DNA from: Streptosporangiaceae bacterium
Lineage (GTDB): Bacteria; Actinomycetota; Actinomycetes; Streptosporangiales; Streptosporangiaceae
Assembly: GCA_030039095.1 (NCBI GenBank)
Contig: JASHQP010000310.1
Coordinates: 1-22,666, forward strand
Direction: 5' to 3'
Length of the DNA: 22,666 nucleotides
The notes beneath the pieces are model-generated. The model ran no database searches and was not told where the DNA came from. It saw nothing but the letters and a program-made list of their open reading frames with translations. The translations under genes and the position numbers were made by a program. Of this stretch, positions 16,097-22,666 are shown one piece after another (position 1 is the first letter of the stretch; each line of letters starts with the position of its first letter).

Positions 16097-16734
16097 TACC
16101 CAGCCGCAGTCAGCAGCCGGGACGCCTCGCTCACATCATCGGCGCTCAGGTCCGGGAACGCCTCCAAGATCGCACCGGTGTCGTATCCGTGCCGCAAATA
16201 GTCCTGCACGGTCGACACTCGGATCCGGGTACCGGCGAACACCGGGGCGCTGGCATGCACCCCGCGCTTTTTGACCACCTGGCCCGCATCGTCGTCCTGC
16301 CGCTCGGCGGCCTGGGTGATCCGTGTCCGGAGCCGGTCCAGGCGAAGCACCTTCTCCAGCACGACTTGATCGGGTTGCAGGTCCCCTTCCCACGTGCCGT
16401 CCGGGTGCTGGAAGTAGATCTCCTGCCCTACGGTGGCGAACGTCAGGCCCCGCAGCGGCTCTCGGTAGCCACGCGACCGCAGATGCTCGACAACGCGACG
16501 GATGTGCTGCAGCGACATGTCCCGCTCGGTCCGCAGCTTTGTCACCACCAAGAGCGACAGCAAATCAGTGAAGCTGTACAACCGCACCGTGTGCTTCGGG
16601 CTGAGTTGCCGCCGGATCGACGGGACAACCAGGCCGGCCTCTTCCCAGTATCGCAACCGGCGCATAGACACCCCAGCAAGCTGCCGGGCCCGGGTATCGG
16701 GAAACGCGAGAAGCTCCTCAGTAGCCGACGTCAT
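16096..16734 (-). CDS. VapB45-like antitoxin (MerR-like HTH plus DUF433)
   Basis: The 212-residue protein starts with a MerR-like helix-turn-helix (ARQLAGVSMRRLRYWEEAGLV, then VRLYSFTDLLSLLVV). After a helical linker it ends with a DUF433 domain: PVFAGTRIRVSTVQDYLRHGY, then ILEAFPDLSADDVSEA. This is the layout of VapB45 from Mycobacterium tuberculosis, which pairs with a DUF5615 toxin, as here. The frame is open to 16779, but ATG 16734 has GGAAGG eight bases upstream. With the toxin shortened, it may persist only as a DNA-binding protein. Confidence 0.82.
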   Translation of the reverse strand: MTSATEELLAFPDTRARQLAGVSMRRLRYWEEAGLVVPSIRRQLSPKHTVRLYSFTDLLSLLVVTKLRTERDMSLQHIRRVVEHLRSRGYREPLRGLTFATVGQEIYFQHPDGTWEGDLQPDQVVLEKVLRLDRLRTRITQAAERQDDDAGQVVKKRGVHASAPVFAGTRIRVSTVQDYLRHGYDTGAILEAFPDLSADDVSEASRLLTAAG

Positions 16735-16758
16735 CACTCGCACCTTCCGTCGCCTGCT

Positions 16759-16787
16759 CTTGATCGTAAGCCCCACCAACCTTGATC
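16759..16787. repeat. Direct repeat CTTGATC, 22 bp apart
   Basis: CTTGATC occurs at 16759-16765 and 16781-16787, two helical turns apart and just upstream of the VapB45-like start. It could be the antitoxin's own binding site. Confidence 0.3.
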
Positions 16788-16906
16788 CAGCGCAGACACC
16801 CGGCAGCTACATGCCTCCAGATTCGGCTGGTCAACTGTTGCAAGATCTCCGCTGGATGCCGGTTACAGCCAGTGCGGGACGCTCAAGACCGCTCGGTGCG
16901 CCCCGA

Positions 16907-16938
16907 TCTTGCTGCCGCCGTGCTGCCATGCAGCAAGA
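16907..16938. repeat. 9-bp inverted repeat (hairpin)
   Basis: TCTTGCTGC (16907-16915) pairs perfectly with GCAGCAAGA (16930-16938) around a 14-base loop. No T-tract follows. It could separate the two divergent transcription units or be chance. Confidence 0.35.
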
Positions 16939-16986
16939 AGGCCCGGTCACCGTGTCCGGCGATCGGCGCCGTGGATCCGGGCCATC

Positions 16987-17014
16987 TTGACGGCATTCCA
17001 TGCCGGTAGATAGT
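16987..17014 (+). promoter_or_regulatory. Candidate promoter with 15-bp palindrome
   Basis: TTGACG (16987-16992) and GATAGT (17009-17014), 16 bases apart, resemble -35 and -10 boxes. The spacer region contains the perfect palindrome CGGCATTCCATGCCG (16991-17005), suited to repressor binding. The ribosome binding site of the EhpF-like gene follows at 17037-17042. Confidence 0.4.
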
Positions 17015-17047
17015 TTTTGCACAATACAAATTAAGGTAGGAGTCGCC

Positions 17048-18154
17048 GTGCCAACACAGAGCACCGCTGCCCTGGATCTCCCTCAGGGTGTTATGCCGGA
17101 CCCGGATGAGTTTGTGCAAGCCGCGATGGCGTGGCATTTCAGCCCGGAGACCGGTAGCCGCTTCTGGCTCGAGCGCGCCAAGACGCTTGACTTTGACCCC
17201 CGCCTGGACGTAAAGGCATTCGGTGACCTCACCCTGTTCCCGAATGTGACCGACGAGCTGCGCGAGGTGCCGGTCGAGGCTCTGATCCCGGCCGGCTTCG
17301 GGCCCACCCCTGAGGTGGTGAGCGTCATCGAGAGCGGCGGGACGACCGGCCCGCCGAAGCGGCTTCCGCTGCTGCGCGAGTTCGCTGACCGCATGGTCGC
17401 CAACGATGTGGCAGGCTTGACGTCCATCGGGCTGTCGGCGGAGCAGAACTGGCTGATGCTGCTGCCCAGCGGGCCTCACGGGGCGCTCGAGCAGGGGCGG
17501 CGCACGGCGCGCGCCCTCGGCGCGCTGGTTTTCGCGGTCGACATGGATCCGCGCTGGGTGAAGAAGCAGATAGCCGCAGGCAACTCGGGCGTCGCTGACG
17601 AGTACGCCGAGCACATCGTGGATCAGGCGGCGTTCGTGCTCCGGGGGCAGGATGTCAGGTTCCTGCGAGCCACTGCCCCGGTGCTCGCGAGGATCGCGCG
17701 GCGGGATGATCTCGTCGACCTGGTACGGCAGAAGATCACCCATATCAGCTGGGGAGGCGCGAGCATGGACGCCGACAGCCGCTATCTCTACCGGACCGAG
17801 ATCTTCCCGGCGGCCCGGCTGACCGGCGGCTACGGAACGACCATGGCGCTGGGGACGGGAGGGACCGAGCGGCCGGGCCTGGCCCACGACGATCCGTGCA
17901 TCTTCGACCCGGCGATATCACCTTACACAACGTTCCGGGTCGTCGACCCGCAGACCGGTGGCCTGGTCGAGTACGGAGAGCGGGGGCAGCTGGTCGTCAG
18001 CCATCTGAGCAAGTCCTTCCTGCTGCCGAATAACAGCGAGCGCGATACGGCGCTGCGGATCCAGCCCGTCGCCGAGCAGGTCGGGGACTCAATCGCTGAT
18101 ATCTACCCGCTTGCCGAATTCGGCGGCGCCGCGGTGATCGAGGGCGTGTACTAG
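17048..18154 (+). CDS. EhpF/LuxE-like acyl-adenylating enzyme
   Basis: The 368-residue member of the adenylate-forming superfamily has the phosphate loop ESGGTTGPPKR (95-105), the YGTT motif (262-265), GERGQLVVSHL (310-320) and NNSERDTALR (328-337). It lacks the C-terminal lid domain, as in LuxE and in the phenazine-pathway protein EhpF, which activate a carboxylate as acyl-AMP. With the LuxC-like protein downstream it would supply activated acid for reduction to aldehyde. An in-frame ATG at 17000 exists, but GTG 17048 has AGGAG at ideal spacing and the upstream residues look non-family. The stop overlaps the next start by one base (TAGTG). The acid substrate is unknown. Confidence 0.82.
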   Translation: MPTQSTAALDLPQGVMPDPDEFVQAAMAWHFSPETGSRFWLERAKTLDFDPRLDVKAFGDLTLFPNVTDELREVPVEALIPAGFGPTPEVVSVIESGGTTGPPKRLPLLREFADRMVANDVAGLTSIGLSAEQNWLMLLPSGPHGALEQGRRTARALGALVFAVDMDPRWVKKQIAAGNSGVADEYAEHIVDQAAFVLRGQDVRFLRATAPVLARIARRDDLVDLVRQKITHISWGGASMDADSRYLYRTEIFPAARLTGGYGTTMALGTGGTERPGLAHDDPCIFDPAISPYTTFRVVDPQTGGLVEYGERGQLVVSHLSKSFLLPNNSERDTALRIQPVAEQVGDSIADIYPLAEFGGAAVIEGVY

Positions 18155-19581
18155 TGCAGGCCGGAGGCGGTCTCCCGCAGCTCGACGCGCTGGGCCCTGT
18201 GGGCCCGTACCGCTCCCGGGCGCGGGCAGGTGTTACCGACGTCCGCGGCGCCGCGGTCGCAGAGCTCAGCCTCGTCCCCCCGGTGTACATCTCGCGGGCG
18301 ATCTCAGCCATGCGGCGGTCCCAGCCCACCCCGCGGGCCGACCGGATCGCCGCGGTGCGCGCCGCTGCAGATCTGTTCAGCTCGGCAACCCTGTCCGGGC
18401 TTGGAATGGCCGACTACCAGGGCCTGGTGAGCAATGTCGCCGGGCTGAGCCGCGCGGCAGTGCGACGGTCCGCAACAGCAGTCGCCGATGCCTGCCGGAA
18501 CGCGTCCGATGCGCCGGAACATGCGCGCCCATTCAGTGCCCTGGCCGACCCGAACGACGCGCGCGCGACGGCGGGCGCCGCCATGTGGGTGCCGCGCGGC
18601 CGCGTGCTCGGCGTGCATGCCGCGGGCAACAGCCCGGCTGTGCACTGCCACTGGCTCGAGGCGCTGGCCCTGGGTTACGCGGTCGCGGTGCGCCCGTCCC
18701 GCCGCGAGCCATTTACGGCGCATCGCCTGATCACGGCGCTGCGCGAGGCTGGGCTGGGGCCGGACCTGGTGACGTTCCTTCCAACCGATCACGATGCGGC
18801 CGACGAGATGCTGCGATGTGCCGACCTTTCGATCGTCTACGGCGGAGACGATGTGGTACGCAGGTACACCGGCGACCCGGCCATCCTGACGAACGGGCCG
18901 GGCCGGTCGAAGATCCTGCTGACGGCGGCCTGCGACTGGCGCGCGCATCTTGACTTGCTCGCCGACTCGGTGAGCCATGGCGGTGGTACCGGCTGCGTCA
19001 GCACCACCGCGATCTACACCGAAAGCGACCCGGAGCCGCTGGCCCGGGCGCTGGCCGAGCGGCTCGCGGCCATCCCCAGCCTGCCGCCCGATGACGACAG
19101 GGCAGTGCTGCCGGTCCACTCCTATGACAGCGCCAAGCGCATCGCGGACCACCTGGCCTCGGCGGCAGGGGATGCGGTCGCGGTGCTGGGCGCGGACGGG
19201 GTCGCCGACGACCTGCGCGACGGCAGCGCGGTGCTGCGCCCGGCGGTCTATCTGCTTGACAGGCCGGACGCTCCGCAGGCCCGGACCGAGCTGCCGTTCC
19301 CGTGCGTGTGGGTGTGCCCGTGGAGCCCGGATGCGGGTACCGGGCCGCTTCGGGACACCCTGGTGCTCACCGCGATCGGCGCCGGCGAGCAGCTCATCGC
19401 CGAACTACTGGCCGAACCGACGATCCGGAACGTCTACGCGGGCGCGGTGCCTACCTACTGGACGGCGCCCGCAGTGCCTCACGATGACTACCTGGCGGCC
19501 TTCCTGATGGAGTCAAAGGGCTTCGTCCGTCATCCCTCCCGCACCGGCTCGGAGCCATCCCAGCCGATAGAACTAAGGTAG
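18154..19581 (+). CDS. LuxC-like acyl reductase / aldehyde dehydrogenase-fold protein
   Basis: The 475-residue protein has the LuxC-type aldehyde dehydrogenase fold. VLGVHAAGNSP (151-161) and VRPSRREPFTAHRL (179-192) belong to the NAD(P) region. SIVYGGDDVVRRY (227-238) follows, and SHGGGTGCVSTTA (274-286) carries the probable catalytic cysteine C281. LuxC-type enzymes take an activated acyl group onto cysteine and reduce it with NADPH to an aldehyde. Coupling by TAGTG to the adenylating gene supports a two-part carboxylate reductase (inference). The GTG start at 18154 has GAGGG nine bases upstream. The last 52 bases overlap the convergent VOC gene, so the C-terminus RTGSEPSQPIELR is encoded antisense to it. 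Confidence 0.84.
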   Translation: MQAGGGLPQLDALGPVGPYRSRARAGVTDVRGAAVAELSLVPPVYISRAISAMRRSQPTPRADRIAAVRAAADLFSSATLSGLGMADYQGLVSNVAGLSRAAVRRSATAVADACRNASDAPEHARPFSALADPNDARATAGAAMWVPRGRVLGVHAAGNSPAVHCHWLEALALGYAVAVRPSRREPFTAHRLITALREAGLGPDLVTFLPTDHDAADEMLRCADLSIVYGGDDVVRRYTGDPAILTNGPGRSKILLTAACDWRAHLDLLADSVSHGGGTGCVSTTAIYTESDPEPLARALAERLAAIPSLPPDDDRAVLPVHSYDSAKRIADHLASAAGDAVAVLGADGVADDLRDGSAVLRPAVYLLDRPDAPQARTELPFPCVWVCPWSPDAGTGPLRDTLVLTAIGAGEQLIAELLAEPTIRNVYAGAVPTYWTAPAVPHDDYLAAFLMESKGFVRHPSRTGSEPSQPIELR

Positions 19582-20090
19582 AAGAGCGTGTAGCGGTCGA
19601 GCTGCGCCGGCGTTAGCTCTACCAGTTCGACCATGCCGCCGATCGAGTTCACGGCGTCGAGGTAGTTGATCCTCGCGCCGGTGTCGAGCACATCGCTGTA
19701 GGCGACCTGGAATCCCTGGGCTCGGTACCTGCCGGTGTCCTCGTCGAAAGACCGCGTCGGGATCGCCCAGTGGTGAAAGCCGAACCCGCGCACGTCGATG
19801 ACTTCGCGGTATACCGAAGGCGCGTCGTTATGCTGCTGGATCAGCTCGATCATCGCGTCCCCGCTGAAGGCGCGCGCGAGGCTGAGCTCGGCGTCCGACC
19901 GGCCGCCCCGGTAGAGCGCCCTGCCTGGGAGGAACGGGCCTCTCCGGAACCATGGGCCGATGTGCAGCACTTCGGTGTAGCGGCGCATCGCCAGGGCGAG
20001 GTCGGGCACGGTGTAGGCGTACTGGATCACCTTTCCGATCTTGTGTTCCAGTGTCCGCGGCGGGCCGGCGGGCGGCGTGCAGCCGGTCAT
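19530..20090 (-). CDS. VOC/glyoxalase-superfamily protein
   Basis: The 186-residue protein starts IGKVIQYAYTVPDLALAMRRYTEVLHIGPW, the first beta-alpha-beta module of the vicinal oxygen chelate fold. Further strands are AELSLARAF, AMIELIQQ and FGFHHWAIPT, where H-H are likely metal ligands, and GMVELVELT (the final E is also a candidate ligand). Members isomerise, cleave or epimerise small carbonyl compounds. The frame is open to 20252, but that part lies in the ThDP enzyme gene. ATG 20090 overlaps the ThDP stop (ATGA) and begins the family homology. It probably processes a product of the ThDP enzyme or the aldehyde; the reaction is not known. Confidence 0.83.
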   Translation of the reverse strand: MTGCTPPAGPPRTLEHKIGKVIQYAYTVPDLALAMRRYTEVLHIGPWFRRGPFLPGRALYRGGRSDAELSLARAFSGDAMIELIQQHNDAPSVYREVIDVRGFGFHHWAIPTRSFDEDTGRYRAQGFQVAYSDVLDTGARINYLDAVNSIGGMVELVELTPAQLDRYTLFYLSSIGWDGSEPVREG

Positions 20091-21814
20091 GGCTGCGGGT
20101 AGGTGCTGACGTAGTGCTCGATCGTCTGGCTGAGCCGCTCTCGGGACACGGGCACGTCCACGACCGCGGGCGTGCCTTCGCTGTTGGCCTGCAGTGCGCG
20201 CGCGAGGGCGGGCTCGATGTCGTCGATCACTTTGACCCTTTCGCCATGACATCCGGACGAGCGTGCCAGCCCGGCCAGGTCGGGCTGGACGGTGAAGGCC
20301 GTGTCAATGATCCGGTCGCCGTAGGCGTGGTGCTGGATGTCCCAGATGGACCCGAGCCCGTCATCGTTGAGGACGCACCAGGTGACCGCGAGCCGGTACT
20401 CGGCGGCCACCTGCAGAATGCTGGAGACCATCTGGAACGAGCCGTCGCCGGTGAAACACAGCACCGGGCGCTGAGGGTGGACGAGCTTGGCTACCGGAAC
20501 CGCCGCGGTCACGAAGCCCATCCCGTAGAAGCTTGACGGGACCACGGTGGACCGTGGCTCGTAGACCCGGAAGTACGGGAAGGCGCCGCCGATCTGCTGG
20601 GCGGACACACCGACGTCGACGCCGAGGATGGTGTCCCGTGGGAAGACCCTCCGGGCCAGCCGGATCACCTGAGCGGGATGGATGGCCGGCTGGGTCCGCG
20701 AGGCGAGCGCCTCCACCTCGGTTTCCAGCGCCGCAATGGACGCTGCGACCTGGGCGGCGCGCTCCCGGGCACCGGCCGCGGGCACGGCCGCCGCGGCCAG
20801 TTCCGCGGTGAGCTGCTCCAGCACGGTGCGGATGTCGCCCGCCACCGCGATGTCCGCCGACACGCTTCGGCCCAGCTCGCTGGGGTCGATGTCGACCTGG
20901 ATGTAGGTGGCGTCGGCTGGCGGGACCGCCGAGGGCTGCCAGTTGGTCTCCATCTCCTCGAACCTGGTTCCGAGCCCCATGATCACGTCGGACTCGGTCA
21001 GCAGCTGTTTCGAGACCCAGTTCCGGTGGGCGCCAAGCCCGCCTGCGGCCAGCGGATGGTCCTCGGGGATGGCCCCGCGGCCAGCCAGGCTGGTGAGCAC
21101 CGGGCTGAGCATCTGCTCGGCCAGCCGGACCAGGGCCGCGGAAGCCCCGGAGGCAAGCGCCCCGCCGCCTGCGATAAGCAGGGGCCGCCGCGCGGCTGCC
21201 AGCGCCCGCGCGGCACAGCTGACCGACCCGGGATCGGCCGCCATCCGGCCGGGCGCGCCGGCCGGGCAGTACCGGGTGGCGGTGACGTCCTGGGCGAGGA
21301 TGTCCCGCGGAACTTCGACGAGCACAGGGCCGGGCTTGCCGGACCGGCAGATCGCAAACGCCTGCCGGAGCGCAGGCACGACAAGATCCGCCCGGTCTAC
21401 TCGCGTAGACCATTTTGTGACCGGTCGGAGCACCTGGTCGGTGCTGACCTCCTGGCTCGCGCCGCGGTAGACGGTGGCCGTCGAGCCGCGGCCGGCCAGG
21501 ATCACCATCGGCAGCGCGCCGACGAAGGCCTCGGCCACCGCCGTGACGACGTTGGTTACACCCGGTCCGGCGGTGACCACCACGACTCCCGGCGCCCCGG
21601 TCAGCTGCGCGTAGCCGGCCGCCATCGCCGCCGCGGAATGCTCGTGGCGTACCAGGACGCTCGTCACCCTCGGGTTCGCATAGACGGCGTCATAGATCGG
21701 CAAGACGTGCCCGCCGGGGATGCCGAATATCGTGCTAACGCCCTCGGCTTCGAGGGCGCTGACGACCGCGCGTCCCACCGGCGTCGTCGCCGCTGCCGAC
21801 GGCAGCCCCGTCAT
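20087..21814 (-). CDS. Acetolactate-synthase-like ThDP-dependent enzyme
   Basis: The 575-residue protein has the three domains of the ALS/pyruvate-oxidase family. The N-terminal domain carries the catalytic glutamate in RHEHSAAAMAAGYA (E58). A central FAD/nucleotide-type domain spans about 190-340. The C-terminal ThDP site is TGDGSF (GDG 456-458) with LNDDG (N483). It differs from housekeeping ALS: it has no small-subunit gene alongside, HEHS replaces the usual HEQ, and ND replaces NN in the Mg2+ motif. Such enzymes decarboxylate a 2-oxo acid and may join the unit to an acceptor carbonyl. With a carboxylate reductase next door, an aldehyde acceptor is conceivable (inference). The ATG at 21814 overlaps the ROK stop and has GGAG eight bases upstream. 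Confidence 0.86.
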   Translation of the reverse strand: MTGLPSAAATTPVGRAVVSALEAEGVSTIFGIPGGHVLPIYDAVYANPRVTSVLVRHEHSAAAMAAGYAQLTGAPGVVVVTAGPGVTNVVTAVAEAFVGALPMVILAGRGSTATVYRGASQEVSTDQVLRPVTKWSTRVDRADLVVPALRQAFAICRSGKPGPVLVEVPRDILAQDVTATRYCPAGAPGRMAADPGSVSCAARALAAARRPLLIAGGGALASGASAALVRLAEQMLSPVLTSLAGRGAIPEDHPLAAGGLGAHRNWVSKQLLTESDVIMGLGTRFEEMETNWQPSAVPPADATYIQVDIDPSELGRSVSADIAVAGDIRTVLEQLTAELAAAAVPAAGARERAAQVAASIAALETEVEALASRTQPAIHPAQVIRLARRVFPRDTILGVDVGVSAQQIGGAFPYFRVYEPRSTVVPSSFYGMGFVTAAVPVAKLVHPQRPVLCFTGDGSFQMVSSILQVAAEYRLAVTWCVLNDDGLGSIWDIQHHAYGDRIIDTAFTVQPDLAGLARSSGCHGERVKVIDDIEPALARALQANSEGTPAVVDVPVSRERLSQTIEHYVSTYPQP

Positions 21815-22666
21815 GAGGCGTTCTCCAGCTCGTCGACCTTGATGCCTGTCGAGCTTTCCGCTGCGAAGGGCACCGCGGTGGGGTTGGCGACGATCTGGTC
21901 GACGACCAGGTGCGCGGCGCCGATAGCGCCCGCGTACAGCCCGAGTTCCGAGCGCACTATCCGGCAGGCCGCCAGCGATTCGGCCATCACCCGCTCATGA
22001 ACCGAACGATGCGCGGGCTCGATCAGGAACGGGAATAGCCGGGCGAAGTATCCGCCCAGCACGATCGCGTCCGGGTTGAACAGATTGATCAAGCTTGACA
22101 AGCCGAGACCCAGGCTGGTGCCGGCTTTCTGGATGGCGGCCAGCGTCCGCGGGTCGCCCTGCTTGGCCCGGCGAACGACGATGTCGAACCTGGAGTCCAG
22201 CGGGGTCGCGAGGTCCCGGACCTCGTCTCCCTCGTCGGCGGCAGAATTGAGGAACGCTTGCAGGCCGCATTCGGCCTCCCAGCACCCGATGCTGCCGCAG
22301 GTGCACAGCGATCCCCGTGGATCGATGACCATATGCCCGGCCTCGCCCGCGTAGCCGGCCGAACCGCGGAAGAGCCTGCCCTCGGAGATGATCCCGCCGC
22401 CGATCCCGGTGGAACCCGTTAGGTAAATCAGGTTGCTGACACCTGCCGCGCTGCCGCGGCGGAACTCGGCGAGCGCAGCCAGGTTGGCATCGTTGTCTAC
22501 CTGGATGTTTCCTGTCAGGCCTTGCAGAGCGCCAAGCAGAACCTGGCGCAGCGGGTAGTCCGTCAGGCCGATCGTGGGCGAGCGCCTGATAATCCCTGAT
22601 CGCGCGTCGACCAGGTCGGGAGCACCGACCGCGACGCCAGCCAGCAGCACACCAGGCTCACCGAAG
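21811..22666 (-). CDS. ROK-family protein (N-terminus outside the window)
   Basis: About 285 residues of a ROK (repressor, ORF, kinase) protein are present. The frame stays open to the window edge, so the N-terminal part, including the ATP-binding DxGxT motif or a helix-turn-helix, is off the end. Visible are VDNDANLAALAE (the DNDAN active-site motif), TGSTGIGGGII, GEAGHMVID and the zinc motif CTCGSIGCWE, then LGLGLSSLINLFNPDAIVLGG. It could be a sugar kinase or a ROK regulator of the downstream ThDP and VOC genes. Without the N-terminus I cannot choose. It is coupled to the ThDP gene by ATGA. Confidence 0.85.
   Translation of the reverse strand, partial: FGEPGVLLAGVAVGAPDLVDARSGIIRRSPTIGLTDYPLRQVLLGALQGLTGNIQVDNDANLAALAEFRRGSAAGVSNLIYLTGSTGIGGGIISEGRLFRGSAGYAGEAGHMVIDPRGSLCTCGSIGCWEAECGLQAFLNSAADEGDEVRDLATPLDSRFDIVVRRAKQGDPRTLAAIQKAGTSLGLGLSSLINLFNPDAIVLGGYFARLFPFLIEPAHRSVHERVMAESLAACRIVRSELGLYAGAIGAAHLVVDQIVANPTAVPFAAESSTGIKVDELENAS

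Larger units (their letters stand above)
16735..17047. other. Intergenic stretch between VapB45-like and EhpF-like genes
   Basis: No gene is seen. It holds divergent control regions: CTTGATC repeats near the VapB45-like gene, a 9-bp hairpin at 16907-16938, and a palindrome and AT-rich promoter next to the EhpF-like gene. Each is listed separately. Confidence 0.5.

Noticed and set aside
20678..22000. 440-codon open frame on the plus strand
   Set aside because: It is antisense to the ThDP and ROK genes; its composition is histidine/arginine-rich, as expected for a shadow of high-GC coding DNA.

Overview
The window is high-GC DNA with strong third-position G/C preference, frequent GTG/TTG starts and many 1-4 bp stop/start overlaps. 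Together with an F420/FMN-type luciferase-like oxidoreductase, an allantoicase and two VapBC-like toxin-antitoxin loci, this points to an actinomycete chromosome; I cannot name the genus. No tRNA, rRNA, CRISPR or transposase was seen.

Region A (403-8506, all minus strand) reads as one eight-gene operon. In transcription order it encodes an arginase/agmatinase-family ureohydrolase, an NCS1-type ureide/nucleobase permease, an Asp/Glu/hydantoin-type racemase, two creatininase-family amidohydrolases, a luciferase-like flavin/F420 oxidoreductase, an MFS transporter and a third creatininase-family enzyme. Most junctions are ATGA, GTGA or TAATG overlaps. A good promoter (TTGACA, 17 bp, TTTGAT) precedes it, and a perfect 19-bp inverted repeat sits on the -10. 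A GntR/FCD-type regulator (8871-9554, +) is divergent from it and is the obvious candidate controller.

Region B (9596-14638) continues the theme: an M20 deamidase/peptidase, a divergent allantoicase with an unexplained C-terminal extension, a DUF1989 (urea-carboxylase-associated) protein, an amidohydrolase_2 enzyme and a second arginase-family ureohydrolase. Regions A and B together look like a catabolic island for cyclic ureides or guanidino compounds (hydantoin, allantoin or creatinine-like): import, racemisation, ring opening, then urea or guanidino-group removal. Allantoinase, urate oxidase, urease and urea carboxylase are absent from the window, so the substrate is not settled.

Region C (14639-17047) is a spacer with two toxin-antitoxin loci on the minus strand: an RHH antitoxin plus PIN toxin, and a VapB45-like MerR/DUF433 antitoxin followed by a shortened VapC45-like (DUF5615) toxin. 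Several repeat and palindrome signals lie in their upstream regions.

Region D (17048-22666) is a different module. A plus-strand pair encodes an EhpF/LuxE-like acyl-adenylating enzyme and a LuxC-like acyl reductase, together suited to reducing a carboxylic acid to an aldehyde. Converging on it is a minus-strand operon of a ROK-family protein (cut by the window end), an acetolactate-synthase-like ThDP enzyme and a VOC/glyoxalase-fold protein. The two transcription units overlap by 52 bp at their 3' ends. The combination suggests a small biosynthetic or catabolic pathway that makes and then uses an aldehyde.
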